Of a stretch of 64,000 nucleotides of DNA, positions 34,430 to 45,478 are shown in pieces. Location of the stretch: positions 239,111,904 through 239,175,903 of the forward strand of contig CM077674.1 of assembly GCA_039707655.1 (NCBI GenBank), written 5' to 3'. Position 1 is the first letter of the stretch. Every line of letters begins with the position of its first letter. A program made the position numbers and the translations under genes. The stretch is from Elymus sibiricus (lineage: Eukaryota; Streptophyta; Magnoliopsida; Poales; Poaceae). The notes under the pieces are model-generated. The model was given only the letters and a program-made list of their open reading frames with translations. It had not been told where the DNA came from and searched no databases.

Positions 34430-36573
34430 TTACCACGAGGAGCTCGTATATGGCCCGGTGAGACGCGTCGTTCCGGTTCCTCTCCTCCTCCAACATCGCA
34501 GCAGTCCTCTCCTCCAACTCTCTCTCCCTCTCCGCCTCCTACCTCTTTGCCTCCGCCAGAAGCGCATGGGTATTCGCTCTCTCTTTCTCAAGAGCAGCCT
34601 GCAACACCACTCCTCATTAGCATTGTAATCATCGACGGCCGCACACAAAATGTAAATGGAGGAAAGGTATCTGAGTCCGTATAACTAACCTCGATGGCGA
34701 GCTCCATTGGCCATGGACGAGGCCTTATCTCAGGATCGGAGCTCGTTTGGCGCTTCTTGATCTCCGGGAGAGTGCTAGGACAACGTATCAGTCCATCCCC
34801 AATGGCTATCGAGCCATGGGGCCTCCCACCACCAGATATCATCACCAGCTCTCGATCAAGAGGTTGCTGGCTCGGGTTAAAGTCTTCCCCTTTCCTCGCC
34901 TTCCCCTCGTCTATGTACCTCACGAGCTTGTTGTGGGAGGAGATGTTGGTGAAGCTCTCTGGATGATCGAGGTCAGACTCAGAGAATGCCTTGGCCTTCT
35001 AGTACTTTGCAGTATGGGCCATGGCATAGAGGTCGAACACCTCTGGCACCTTCGTCTTGTTGTGTCGCACCTAAAAGAGAGGAACAAAGTATTAGTTAAG
35101 GACTCAAGCTAGCATGAAGAATGAAATTGCATGAATCATGAAGCAAACCACATACCCAGTTATTCCCGTACTCATATAAGTTGACGCTCCCTTGATGGTG
35201 TGGCACACCAACCATTTTGGCATGCCGCTCCTTGGCATTGTTGTGGAGGGCTAGCCATTGGGGAGAGCACCACTCATCCACCAATGCCTCCCAACAATCC
35301 ATCCTATCCGCACACCATCTCGGGGGCACCTAAGTTAGTCAAGATAAATTGAGCGCTACGCCTACGAATCAAATCAAGGAATTACCTTCATGTACTTATC
35401 CTTACTCAGAAACTTTGAGCGGCACTTCGTCTTGGACCTCTTAATACCAATCGAGGCGAAGTAGTCTCGAACAGCCTGCGTCCGAGCCTCGTGCCATAAG
35501 TTTTAAAGTAGGCGCTTGCACTCGGCTTCGATAACCAGAGCCACGGCCTCCTCCTCTCCCTCAACACACCTGTAGAAGGTCTGTAATCAAACAAGAAAAT
35601 ACTGATAAGTACAATCACTAGGGTTGCCAATCAAACAAGAAAACACAACATAGACGGCAAAGGAGAAATTACCCAAAACGTCTGGATCACAATGTCGACC
35701 ATCGTGCGGCACAAGACACCGCCGACCCTCTCCACCGGCGGGGCCGGGGCAGCCAAGTAGTGCTTCCAGCTTAGTCCAAGCTGTCGAACCTGGCCCTCAC
35801 CAGGCAACGTGACCCACCCCGGGAAGTTCAGTCGGTAAATCATACCAAGGACTACGTTGGGCTTGCGGACACCAGAGTTGTGTTGCCAACCCCTGCAGTA
35901 TGACAAGGCCAACGCATTAGATATTTGAAGAAACATGAAGGCAAAAGGTTAAAAAAGAGTAAATGCACTTACTTCTCCCCATTAGGCGCAATCAACCACC
36001 TCTGCTCACGGGTCACCGGCACGGGCGAGAACTTTGTACCACCACGCTGGTAGACGTTGCCCCCCTCAACCAGCCCGCCCTCGCTATAGCTACCATCAGA
36101 AAGCGATCCTCGCCACCATCAGCATGGCCACTCGCCTCCGGCGGCCAGTCCTCCCATCGGGTCGATTGCGACATAGCCTGATCCCTGCTCTGCTCCAGAG
36201 TCTCATGGGAAGAAGCCTCTGGGACCGGAGTCTCGTGGGGCGAAGGCTCGGCGACCCGAGGCTCATCGGCCCGAGGCTCGTGGACCAGAGTCTGAGACGG
36301 GTCCACCTCAGACGGAGCAGTCCTGTGGTCGGGTGAATCAGCTGGGGGTGGCGGCGAGGAAGGCGCAGCAGCCTTCCTACCTCTCCCGCCGCCACGTCCA
36401 CCTCTAGTACCCCTCTTCTTCCCCCGACCTCTCCCGGTCGAAGAAGAAGCGCCCGCCGGTGTCCGCATACTGTCTAGCAGCGCTCTTCGAAGGTGATGGG
36501 GTGGAATGGAAGCACCCCTCCCACCACGCGCCAAGGAAGGAGCCTCGGAGCGCTCTGGACCCGCGCCCACCAT
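34430..36573 (-). pseudogene. TNPA/Ptta-like CACTA protein, several exons
   Basis: Minus strand. A first frame from ATG at 36,573 (MVGAGPERSEAPSLARGG) has a Gly/Arg-rich nuclear-type stretch (GRGRGKKRGTRGGRGGGRG) and a Pro/Glu/Ser-rich region. Next come ANALALSYCRGWQHNSG-like sequence with NFPGWVTLPGEGQVRQLGLSWKHY (35,936-35,700) and the En/Spm plant-transposase block WCSPQWLALHNNAKERHAKM plus PHHQGSVNLYEYGNNW (35,329-35,140). Last is DFNPSQQPLDRELVMISGGGRPHG with GDGLI (34,900-34,780). Spacing suggests introns, with splice-like AG/GT at block edges, but some blocks are in shifted frames, so coding integrity is doubtful. In En/Spm, TNPA binds subterminal repeats. Confidence 0.7.
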
Positions 36574-36783
36574 CTTTCAACACCTGCAATGACAAAGAGT
36601 AAACGAAATTAGTACAACATAAAAAAATTGAATACCTGACATGAATAATAATATGTATATAATTTAAGTGTATCATCATCATGAATATAATAAAAATTGA
36701 ATACTAGCATAAACTAATTAATAATATATATGTACATAATAAAAATTGAATACCTGACATGAACTAATATTAATCTTCATCGT

Positions 36784-37016
36784 CTATGTATGCTCCGGGA
36801 TCAATAAATGCATCATCATCATCACTATCAGTAATGACGTGCTCATCATCATCATCAATAAATGCATCAACATGTGGAAGGCCTCCTTTACGTAATCGGT
36901 CAAGCATTGACAAGTCATCCGCAGTAGTAACCTCTTCTTGTTCCGGCTCAGGGGTGAAGTCGGATTCACTGTCGCTGTCTACTTCAATGTTCTAGGGTGA
37001 AGTAGAGCGGTTCTTG
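36784..37016 (-). pseudogene. Acidic C-terminal tail of TNP2-like transposase
   Basis: The minus-strand frame reads NIEVDSDSESDFTPEPEQEE, MLDRLRKGGLPHVDAFIDDD and ends AFIDPGAYIDDED before TAA at about 36,778. An Asp/Glu-rich end is typical of grass TNP2 proteins. It lies only about 50 bases from the TNP2 N-terminal frame and a stop separates them, so I infer that the catalytic middle was deleted. Confidence 0.5.
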
Positions 37017-37058
37017 AAATGTTTTTTGGAAAGACGTGTTTCTTGGAAGAATTCTCCT

Positions 37059-37796
37059 TCATATTTTTGTCTGACTCTTCTCACCCATACCGTTGTCTAC
37101 CACAACATACCTGGAAGACTTGCAAATGGGACAATAGTTCAAGTCTGCATACTCAAGCCTAAATAAGGCACATCCATTCTCACAGGCATCTATCTTCTCA
37201 TAGGGCATCTTAAGTACACGAAGGATTTTGTCCGACTGGTACAGGTTTGCAGGCATTACATGGCCTTTGGGTAGAAAGCGTCCAAACAGTGTCATCATCG
37301 CGTCGTAGCATTCTCTGCCCAAGTTGAATTGAGCCTTCAGAGCCATTACTTGTGCGATGGCATCCAATTGACAAAGCTCAGTGTGCTCGTGGAGAGGACA
37401 TTTTAAAGACTCCAACATATCATTGAAGGCCTTTGCATATTCCTCCATCTCATCGTCTGAATCCCGAGCATCATCAAAGTCTTCCACCATGTCTTCGATC
37501 CCGGTACCATGCTCGTCGGTGCGACGACGGTCCACCTCAGCTCTGGCACATTGGGCAGACTCACCATGAAATGTCCAGACCGTATAACCTGGCATAAAAC
37601 CCCACTTCTGCAGGTGTTTACTCATTTCAAGCTCTAACCTCTTATAATAGTTGTCGCATCAGACACAGGGGCACCAGGTTTTTCTCTGGCCATTTGCAAA
37701 TGTGGCTCTCACAAACCCCTTGGTTTTTGTTAACCATTCATCAGTCATGTCTTTCTGACTAGTGTGACCGGTGTACATCCACGCACGATCACTCAT
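37059..37796 (-). pseudogene. TNP2-like CACTA transposase, N-terminal part only
   Basis: Minus strand from ATG at 37,796: the transposase-associated domain (DRAWMYTGHTSQKDMTDEW, then KTWCPCV), a TGA at 37,661-37,659 where relatives have an amino acid before CDNYYKR, then MSKHLQKWGFMPGYTVWTFHGE, an acidic linker, LKCPLHEHTELCQLDAI and the zinc-ribbon-like CENGCALFRLEYADLNYCPI. The frame ends at 37,059, where intact TNP2 continues for several hundred residues with the DDE catalytic domain. CGA to TGA could explain the internal stop. This copy cannot provide transposase. Confidence 0.8.
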
Positions 37797-37930
37797 CTTG
37801 CCTAGCTACTGGACACACAAGAAATATATACATAATTAAGCAAACCATATTCATCAGTTAATCAAGTTTGTCAGTTTTATTACGCCCATGCAACCTAGAC
37901 GCTAATAGGTAAAGATAGGTCCTAATCCCA

Positions 37931-38146
37931 CCCGAGTATGTGTAGATTGGGTTCATTTTCCCATGCTCTGCTCCAGATTCGACGCAAAATTTTGGCAGCA
38001 CCTCCCCGCTGTTCTCCTGATACATGTCTCGGCAATAAGCAGAGAGGATGTGTACCCGGAGAACAACAGGGAGGCACTGACGAAATTCTGCATCGGATCC
38101 GGAGCAGAGCATATGGGAAAACGAACCCAATCTACACATACTCGGG
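37931..38146. repeat. Long inverted repeat (hairpin), about 100-bp arms
   Basis: The left arm CCCGAGTATGTGTAGATTGG (37,931) and the right arm, ending CCAATCTACACATACTCGGG (38,146), pair along about 100 bases with a few mismatches and small bulges. They include AGCATGGGAAAATGAACCC-type and GAACAACAGGGAGG-type blocks. The loop of about 20 bases holds CGGCAATAAGCAGAG. It sits upstream of the TNP2 start in the CACTA element and would form a stable RNA hairpin if transcribed. Confidence 0.85.
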
Positions 38147-38588
38147 CTGTCCATGGATAATGTTGGACAATTTGAAAGAATCACGGTTATAAATATGCAA
38201 ATGCATGCATATTTATAGATGTAACCCTTTCGAACGGGAGACGCATACTGGTCACGCATACTGATGATTGAAGACACCTATAGCTAGCAAGTTTCATCGG
38301 CACGAAGACCGAAACAGAGCAAATGAAGGGGGAGGAGGAGATGTCATTTGTGCTCACCCACGAACGTAGGGGCGGAGCTCGTCGAACGCACGGGGAGGTC
38401 GTCGAACACCAGACCCTCGCAGCGATGAAACAACTGCACATTTAAATCCACCCGATCAACACAAATATTATGTTTTTATAACAAAATCAAAAAATATATG
38501 ACCTAACTCATAATTCACAAATATATGACCCCGTCGGCCTCTGAAAGGCCGAAGAGCACCTTTTCGGTCAACAGGAGGCCGAAGAGGT

Positions 38589-38808
38589 GTCGGGGGTCGG
38601 GGGTGTCGTGGGTGTCATGTCTAGGTGTCGTGGTGTCAGGTGTCGTGGTGTCGGGGTGTCGGGTCGGGGTGTCGGGGTGTCGGGGTGTCGGGGTGTCGGG
38701 GTGTCATGGTGTCGTGGTGTCGGGGTGTCGTGTCGGGCTGTCGGGTGTAGGAGTGTCGGGGTGTCGGGCAGTCGGGGTGTCGTGTCGGGGTCGGGGTGTC
38801 GGGTGTCG
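38589..38808 (+). repeat. GTGTCGGG minisatellite
   Basis: About 25 units of the octamer GTGTCGGG and close variants (GTGTCGTG, GTGTCATG, GGGTCGGG). G-rich runs on one strand could form quadruplexes. Confidence 0.9.
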
Positions 38809-39180
38809 TTTTCTTCTTCTTCCTCTTCTTCTTTTTTCCTCTTTTTCCTTTTCTTCTTCTTCCTCTTCTTCCTTTTCTTCTTCTTCTTCTTCTTCTTCTT
38901 CTTCTTCTTCTTCTTCTTCCTCCTTTCCTTTTTCCTCTTCTTCTTCTCCTCCTCTCCTCTTTTTTTTTCTTCTTCTTCTTCTTCTTCTTTTTTCTTCTCC
39001 TCCTCCTCCTCCTCCTCTTCTTCTTCTTCTTCTTCTTCCTCCTTTCCTTTTTCCTCTTCTTCTTCTCCTCCTCTCCTCTTTTTTCTTCTTCTTCCTCTTC
39101 CTTTCCTTTTTTTTCCTTCTTCTTTTCTTCTTTTTTTTCTTCTAGGTTTTTTCTTTTCTTCTTTTTCTTCTAAGTTTTTC
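38809..39180 (+). repeat. Polypyrimidine (TTC/TCC)n tract
   Basis: Almost pure T/C over some 370 bases with TTC, CTC and TTTTTC blocks; one internal segment (CCTCCTTTCCTTTTTCCTCT) recurs at about 38,920 and 39,040. The apparent frames of poly-Ser/Phe/Leu across it are artefacts of composition. Confidence 0.92.
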
Positions 39181-39527
39181 CTTTTCTATCTAACTATTTT
39201 CTACCTAAATGTCTAACTAACTTTTTTCTTCTAACTAAATATCTAATAATAAAAACTTAAAAGAAAAAGAAAAAGGGGGGATTGGGAGCTCACCAGAGTC
39301 GGGGCGGCTGGGCCGGCGGCAGGGGCGGCCGGGCCGACGGCTGCGGCAGGGAGGCGGCCGCGGGAAGGCTCGGGAGGGGGCGGGGAGGCTCGGGAGGGGG
39401 GCGGTGCGGCGACGACGGGGCGGGGTGGCAGGGAGGGGGCGGCGACGGGGCGGTGGCGGCGGGCTGTGAGAGAGAGAGAGGCGCAGGGGAGTGGGGGTTT
39501 TGGGCGGGGTATATCCGTTAAGGTAGA

Positions 39528-39940
39528 CCACCTCTTTGTCGTCTACTGGCAGACGGCAAAGAGTTCTTTGTCGTCTGCTGGCAGACGGCAAAGAGGGTGC
39601 CCGTTAGCTAGCCAACACCGTGCCCCTGTGGGCCCCACCCTAACCTATTTGTCGTCTGCCTAGACCTTCTTTGCCGTCTGCTAGCAGACGGCAAAGAGGT
39701 GGCAGACAGCAAAGAAGGTGACCTAGCCAACGCCATGCCCCCGTGGGGCCCACCAGGCTCTTTGCCGTCTGCCATTGGCCTCTTTGCCGTCAGCTGGCAG
39801 GCGGCAAAGACACAGCTGATGGCAAAGACTCTCTTTGCCATCAGCTGGTTCTTTGCCGTCTGCTTTGCCAAAGCTGACGGCAAAGAGGCCGTTTGCCGTC
39901 AGCTGACAGAGGGCAAAGAGGGGACAGATGGCAAATTACC
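39528..39940. repeat. CACTA subterminal repeat array (right, 5' end)
   Basis: Palindromic units such as TTTGTCGTCTGCTGGCAGAC followed by GGCAAAGAG occur about eight times, adjacent to the terminus at 39,954. They match the left array at 32,811-33,262, tying both ends to one element. Confidence 0.88.
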
Positions 39941-39999
39941 AGATTCCAGTAGTGCACACATGACAGTCTTACAGGTCAAATACATCCAAATTTAAGTTC

Positions 40000-42900
40000 A
40001 TTTTGTTTTCTCAATCTTTGCACCCCAGAAATCCTTCTGTTTTCTCTGCCTGACCCTGTGCACCGAAACATTCTGTTTCGACTTCACTTTTCCTTTCCTG
40101 TAGGAATCAACATTTGTTAATAGGATACCAAAGAAGATTTGAACGTGTACATTGCACATGAACACAAAAAACACGAACTTCGGTAGTTTTCTCTTCTTAG
40201 CTGTAGAAGCTAACTTCACTACTCTTGTTCGCACAGCCTTTGCTACAACATTCCTAGCAGACATGTTTATCTTCATCACACCTTTGACCTGTTCTTCTTT
40301 ACCGCCCTTTGCAGAGGCTTTCCTGCAAAAGTTAAGAAACATCAACACCATACTAACAAAGACCCGACTTGTACATCAGACATGTAAGTACAGACACTAA
40401 CTTCACTTGTTTTCTTTGCCCACCCTTTGCTGCAACATTCCTAGCAGGCACGTCCTTGTCATCTTGCTTTCTCTTCCTCCCAGCTTTAACAATTCCAGCG
40501 CACCTGCATTTCCTGCAAGCAATGAAATAGATGAATAGGCAGCCAACATTCGTAAACATGTATAACTACGCATCACAGCGCTAAATGCCCACTTGTTTGA
40601 TTTTGCATAAACTTCTTCTGCATCCTCCAATGGTCTCTTCCTACCCTTCCACAGCCTACCATCCTTCAATGGTGTCTTCGTACCCCTTTGAAGCCCACCA
40701 TCTTCTGCATCTAAATCTTTCTCTTCTTCTACATCTGAATCTTTCTCTTCTTCTGCATCCGAATCTTCTTCTTCTTCTGTATCTGAATCTGTCTCTTCTT
40801 CTGTATCCGAATCTTCCTCTTCTTCTGTATCTTAATCTTCCTCTTCTTCCGTATCTGAATCTTCCTCTTTTCTCTTCTTCCTCCTTGTGCCCTTCGCTTT
40901 TTTCGAATCTTTCCTGCAGAAATGGAAGAAAGATATTTGAGCAAGATCCCATAGAACAAATTATGGTGTAAGCATGTATGGAAATGAACAATGATAAACA
41001 TGTGCACTAACTTCTTTGTTTTTTTCTCTCACCCGCTCGCGCCTAGATTTCATTCTCTTGTTGGATTCTTTGGTAGTTGTTCTCCCTTTTGGAACTATTT
41101 TGATTGGGTTTTCAACGTGATCTGTGCAGCATTCATGAGCAGCAGAGTAGTATGCCAGCATGGGTAATCCTGGCTTTCCAACCTCCTACACTTACAAGCT
41201 GCACCATCCAGTCTTGCATCTCTGAACAGACAAGTCACGTGATATCTAACATCCACAGACTTAGCATCCAAGCCTTGCTTATCCAACTTTTTTGCCTCCA
41301 ACTCCTCAACATCCTTACCTTCCAGGTCATCGGGAGCCTTACCATCCAAGTTTTTTGCATCCAAGTCCTTACCATCCTTACCTTCCAAGTCTGTACGAAC
41401 CTTAGCATCCAAGTCCTTACCATCCTTACCTTGCAACTCTCTAGCATCCTGGGCATATGGGACTTTATCATAAGGGGCTTTGCGTGAAACTTCATATTTG
41501 ACCAAACCATCACACCCCACCCGGTCTACGACCTGCCAATTTGTTCCTTCGATAATCTGACGCTTTATCTTTGCAAACATCACAGGAGTATAAATATAAG
41601 AGGAAGCAATCTCGAGAGGGTGTGCACTCAGCTTAGTGAAGGGTATCGTATGTGCCGCCACTGCGTCTAATGCTGCTTCTTTCTTACGCATAATCGACAC
41701 GCGGTGCTCAACATGTTGCAACAAATCAACAAGTTGCATCTTCCTGTTCATGTGCACATGAAGCCTTGAGTTGAGAGACTCACTCCTCTGGTTACTCATC
41801 ATGCCTAGGAAATATCTGCCTTTTGTGAACGCCGCAGCCCACTTGTGTCTCAGCTCATACATCCTGTTAACCCATGACGACCTCTTCCCTGTTGGTTTTA
41901 TTCTGAACCGAACCTTATAAGCCTCCCATTCTTTCTCAAACTCATCAACATACCAACGACGGTAAATGAATTTCCTAAACTCTTCCAGCTTTTCCTTCCG
42001 GAGGTGCATCACCATATTCTCCTCGATATGCCACGTGCACAAGTGATGATATGTTCTCATCTAGACAGTAGCTATTGCTTTAGCCATCGAACCGTCCCCA
42101 CCAGTGATTGCTGAAATGGGTTGCCTCTGAGACATTGCCTCCAAAAATACCTCAAGAAGCCACTGGTATGATGCAACTGTCTCGTTTGACACTAGACCGA
42201 CCCCAAACATAACTGTGTTGCGGTGATGGTTCAGACTAATAAATGGGACAAACGGAAGCCTGTACTTGTTAGACCGGTATGTACTGTCGAACACCACGAC
42301 ACCACCAAAGGCAACATAGTCAATCTGAGATTGTGAATCAGCCCAGAATATGTTCCTCAAATGGCCTTCGCCGTCTGTTGTGTATTTGAAAAAGAATTCT
42401 GGGTCTGCTTTTTTCTGTGCTAACATATAGGTGAGCATATATCTAGCATCACTGCCTTCTATCTTGCGCTTCTTCTGAATTGAAACATGGTTATATAGGT
42501 CCCGATCTATAAATCCAAGCTTGTCGGGACCTCCGGCATTCTTCCCCATTACATTCATAATCTGATGTGTTCGAAGTCCACCGACATCATACTCGATGAC
42601 ATCCGCCTTTTGCGCGTCAGTCATTCTACGATGAGCCGATAAGTAGGGAGTCAGGTCAGAAGGGACAAACTGATGGTTATGCTTGTCCACAAAATTCTTG
42701 ACGAACCAGAGGCCACAGCTTTCTTGAAGCTGAACCTAAAAAAGAGTGGGACACCCACACCGAGAAAGACCCCTCGGTGTTCTTTTTCTTTCAGCTCTGT
42801 TAAAGTACTTAAGGGGCCGCCATCCTTGTTTGCAGCACTTGTACGTCCGTCGGTATGCATTTTGTTTGGAACCCCTGTACTTCAGATCATCCTTTCTAAC

Positions 42901-43272
42901 ACCAAAACCTTTTCTTCTCGCATAGCCTACGTAGAACATGTAGGCTTCTTCCTCAGTCCTGAAAGTTTTCTTCACGATGTCTAGGTATTCCATGTACTCA
43001 TTCAGGCCTGTATATATGTCTGTATCACCCATGTCTATATCATCAATTCCTTTGCCTTGCATGCCTACGTCGTCCATGTGTTTACCATCCATGTCGATGC
43101 CATCCTTGCCTACATCATCCATGCCTTTGTCATCCATTCCTTTGCTGTCCATGCGTACGTCCTCATTGTCCTTATCATCCATGTCCTTGCCTTCGTTGCC
43201 TCTATCCCCCATGTCCTTGTCATCCTTGCCTTTATCAGCCATGTTTTCGCCATCGATGCCTTTTTCATCCAT
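40000..43272 (-). pseudogene. FAR1/MULE transposase-derived gene with in-frame stops
   Basis: Minus strand from ATG 43,272 in one frame to 41,095. A Met/Asp/Gly/Lys hexamer-like repeat (KGMDDKGMDDVGKDG) comes first. The FAR1 DNA-binding domain follows (FRTEEEAYMFYVGYARRKGF, then RTYKCCKQGW, RCGC), then the MULE transposase core (VVFDSTYRSNKYRLPFVPF, GGDGSMAKAIATV, LCTWHIEENM) and a SWIM finger (CKCRRLESQDYPCWH). TAG stops occur at 42,738-42,736 and 42,063-42,061, and the frame seems to slip near 41,155. Small 3' exons with consensus acceptors encode an Asp/Ser/Glu repeat (DSDTEEEE) and basic segments. Such proteins are transposases of Mutator-like elements or domesticated FRS transcription factors; the stops argue for a decayed copy. 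Confidence 0.85.
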
Positions 43273-44604
43273 GTCGTTATGCTGCCAACGAAAACACAAA
43301 CACAATGTTACGGATGCACAGCATACAAAATAATTATGCACTACTCTGCTTCAATAATTGAAATATTTTTCAGTTCAGAATCATGTACCTAACTATAAGT
43401 AAGTATGCAATATGACCTAACTAAATCAAAAAAATGTTTGATTGATTGTACTTGCCGTAACTAAACATTTGATTGCTTCTGTCTATGATTTAAGGATATC
43501 ACATAATTCTTCATGTATGCACGTTTGTTTAAATTCATTACTAATATCGTCCACAATTCCTTCAAATGCCATGAGTAATCACGCGCTGATAAATCCACCC
43601 TCATAGATAAAATATCTCCTATCTAAATCCAAGATAACTCCGAATTCAATTGAAAAAACATCTCCTAACTAAATCCAAAATAACTCCAAACTAAGTCCAA
43701 AATAACTCCTAACTAAATCCAAAATATGTCATAACTAAATTCAACTAGACTTTCTTTGAATCCAAGTCTGACAACTTTCTCATGCCACATAAACCTAACT
43801 AAGTCCAAAATATCTCCTAACTAAATCTAAAATATGTCATAACTAAATCCAACTAGACTTTCTTTGAATCCGAATCTGACAACTTTCTCATGCCACATAA
43901 ACCTAACTAAGTCCAAAATATCTCCTAACTAAGTCCGAATTACTCTTCCTTTCAGTCGAAATGTAGTCACAACTTCCTCATATAACATACCTAAAACCCT
44001 AATGAAATCTGATCTTATTGGTACTATGCAGAAGGGACTGACCAAGATAAGAGATGGCTTACATCCTAGAGATCGATGCGAAGATCCGGCGCGATGAAGT
44101 TGATAGACGACGATGAGGATGATCTGGCCACGCATCGGGGAAGGGGCAGTCGCATCGAGGAAGGAGGGGATCAGGCCGCTCCTCGGAAAATCTGACGCCG
44201 CATAACGCGAGGGGGGTCGCGTGCGAGGGTTTAGGGTTTAGGTGTGTGGGAGGGGGAGGAGGAGGAGGGAGTACCACGGCGAGTGCGCGTGGCGGCGATC
44301 GAGGGCGGCGATGTGTTCGCCGGAGACTAGAGTTCGTACGGAACCGCTCTAAGCCAAATTCAAATGACCCGCACGATGTTGTTTAGTTATAATTAAGTGC
44401 TATGTTAATGCAATTAAGTTAATCGAATTTTTTTGATGATAATGCCCCTGGACCGAATTGGGTCTATTAAATTTCAACAATTTTTCAGGTCAAAAATGCC
44501 CCTGGGCTTTAATAAGGCCCAGTGAGTCTCATCCGTTGGATCACAAATATAATACACAAGTCTTGGTGTATTACGATGCACCGTAAAATTTCCCTAAATC
44601 AGAC
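43273..44604. other. 5' flank of the FAR1/MULE gene, possible Mutator end
   Basis: 43,560-43,960 contains tandem AACTAAATCCAAAATA-type units including a direct repeat of about 130 bases (CTAGACTTTCTTTGAATCC at 43,747 and 43,853). 44,220-44,330 is GC-rich like a first exon or promoter. At 44,560-44,595 the minus strand reads GGGAAATTTTACGGTGCATC, resembling a Mutator terminal repeat; a partner end was not found, and the CACTA element on the far side may have replaced it. Confidence 0.4.
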
Positions 44605-44822
44605 TGTTGATAGAAATCGAGAGAGAGAGAGAGAGTCAAGCGATGGTGAATGAATCAACTCTTGTATTGATCGATGAAAAGTTACAATATATACGTCCGT
44701 AAAGGACGCGATGGTACAAAGGGATGTCGGTTCCTAGCGAACAGACACTACGTCTCTGTAGGGAGTCGGTTAGGATAAGGGTAGATTCCCTATTAATTAA
44801 ACATGCTTAATTAATTCTAACA
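44605..44822 (-). repeat. 3' LTR (218 bp) of the decayed copia
   Basis: On the minus strand TGTTAGAATTAATTAAGCATG (plus end 44,822) to CTATCAACA (plus start 44,605), containing a (GA)n run at 44,630-44,644. The start matches the 39-base remnant at 50,801-50,839, which lacks an 11-base ATTAATTAAGC-like block. Confidence 0.85.
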
Positions 44823-45478
44823 CTCCCCCTAATCTACGCTTGTCCAGGTAGTATCATCGTCTCGGAAGAGTGTCCATCATAGCATCATCATCTCGGAAGA
44901 ATTCTCCTCCAACAATTCTTTATTAAAAATCCTTGATGAGAAAAGTAAGGAGAAATGATGCAACATATAATGGTTGTTGTCTCTTTTAACTCAATATGAG
45001 AAACTCATAGAATTTAGAGGACAATAAATATGACGTATATACTTTCCTAAAAAAAACCAGTGCGGAAAACAGAAAGTATGACATATGATCTTGTGTTGAT
45101 ATTACCTCATTAAAACCTTTATGAGAACCTGTATAATAAACTCATTAAGGAAATAGGAGTATAATATGATGCATTGAACATGAACAATTCAGGAAGATAC
45201 TCCCCCTGATTCTCGCAAATTCTGAAGCCGTCATATACAATTCCATGAACATATTTCTGGAATGTAGAAGTTGGTAGAGACTTGGGGAACAAATCAGTGG
45301 ACTGATTTGACTTGCAAGATACGCAATATAGCAATATTGCTTAGTATGTAACATGTTAGCATCCAGACAACACAAGCAACATTATCGTTCAGATAATGGT
45401 TGGTGGATGTAGCCACGAGGTCTGTTTCGAAGACTTTCATGGGATGGCTTTCACACCTAACATGAACACAAAATTTGT

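Larger units (their letters stand above)
32811..39954 (-). mobile_element. CACTA (En/Spm-type) transposon, internally deleted
   Basis: The right end reads CCAGATTCCAGTAGTG (plus), the complement of the CACTACTGGAATCTGG terminus common in Triticeae CACTA elements. Both ends have arrays of TTTGCCGTCTGC / GCAGACGGCAAAG motifs (32,811-33,262 and 39,528-39,940). Inside, on the minus strand, are a TNP2-like N-terminus and a TNPA/Ptta-like ORF in the usual order. No CACTA terminus is found at the left, where the motif array fades at about 32,811, so the left end is truncated or degenerate and the 3-bp duplication cannot be checked. Confidence 0.85.

Noticed and set aside
38525..39216. Long open frames rich in Ser, Phe, Leu and Val-Ser-Gly on the plus strand
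   Set aside because: They come from the GTGTCGGG minisatellite and the T/C tract, which lack stop codons in several frames. There is no domain, start context or splicing signal.
32811..39940. Repeated palindromic TTTGCCGTCTGC units as a possible CRISPR-like array
   Set aside because: Spacing is irregular, units occur in both orientations and lie at both ends of a CACTA transposon; they are subterminal transposase-binding repeats in a plant genome.
40585..40971. A plus-strand frame rich in Leu/Pro/Asn repeats
   Set aside because: Antisense to the DSDTEEEE-encoding repeat of the minus-strand FAR1-like gene.
44596..44604. AAATCAGAC as a 9-bp Mutator duplication beside GGGAAATTTTACGG
   Set aside because: Its last five bases are the copia target duplication and no matching copy or second terminal repeat was found, so only a possible Mutator end is noted.
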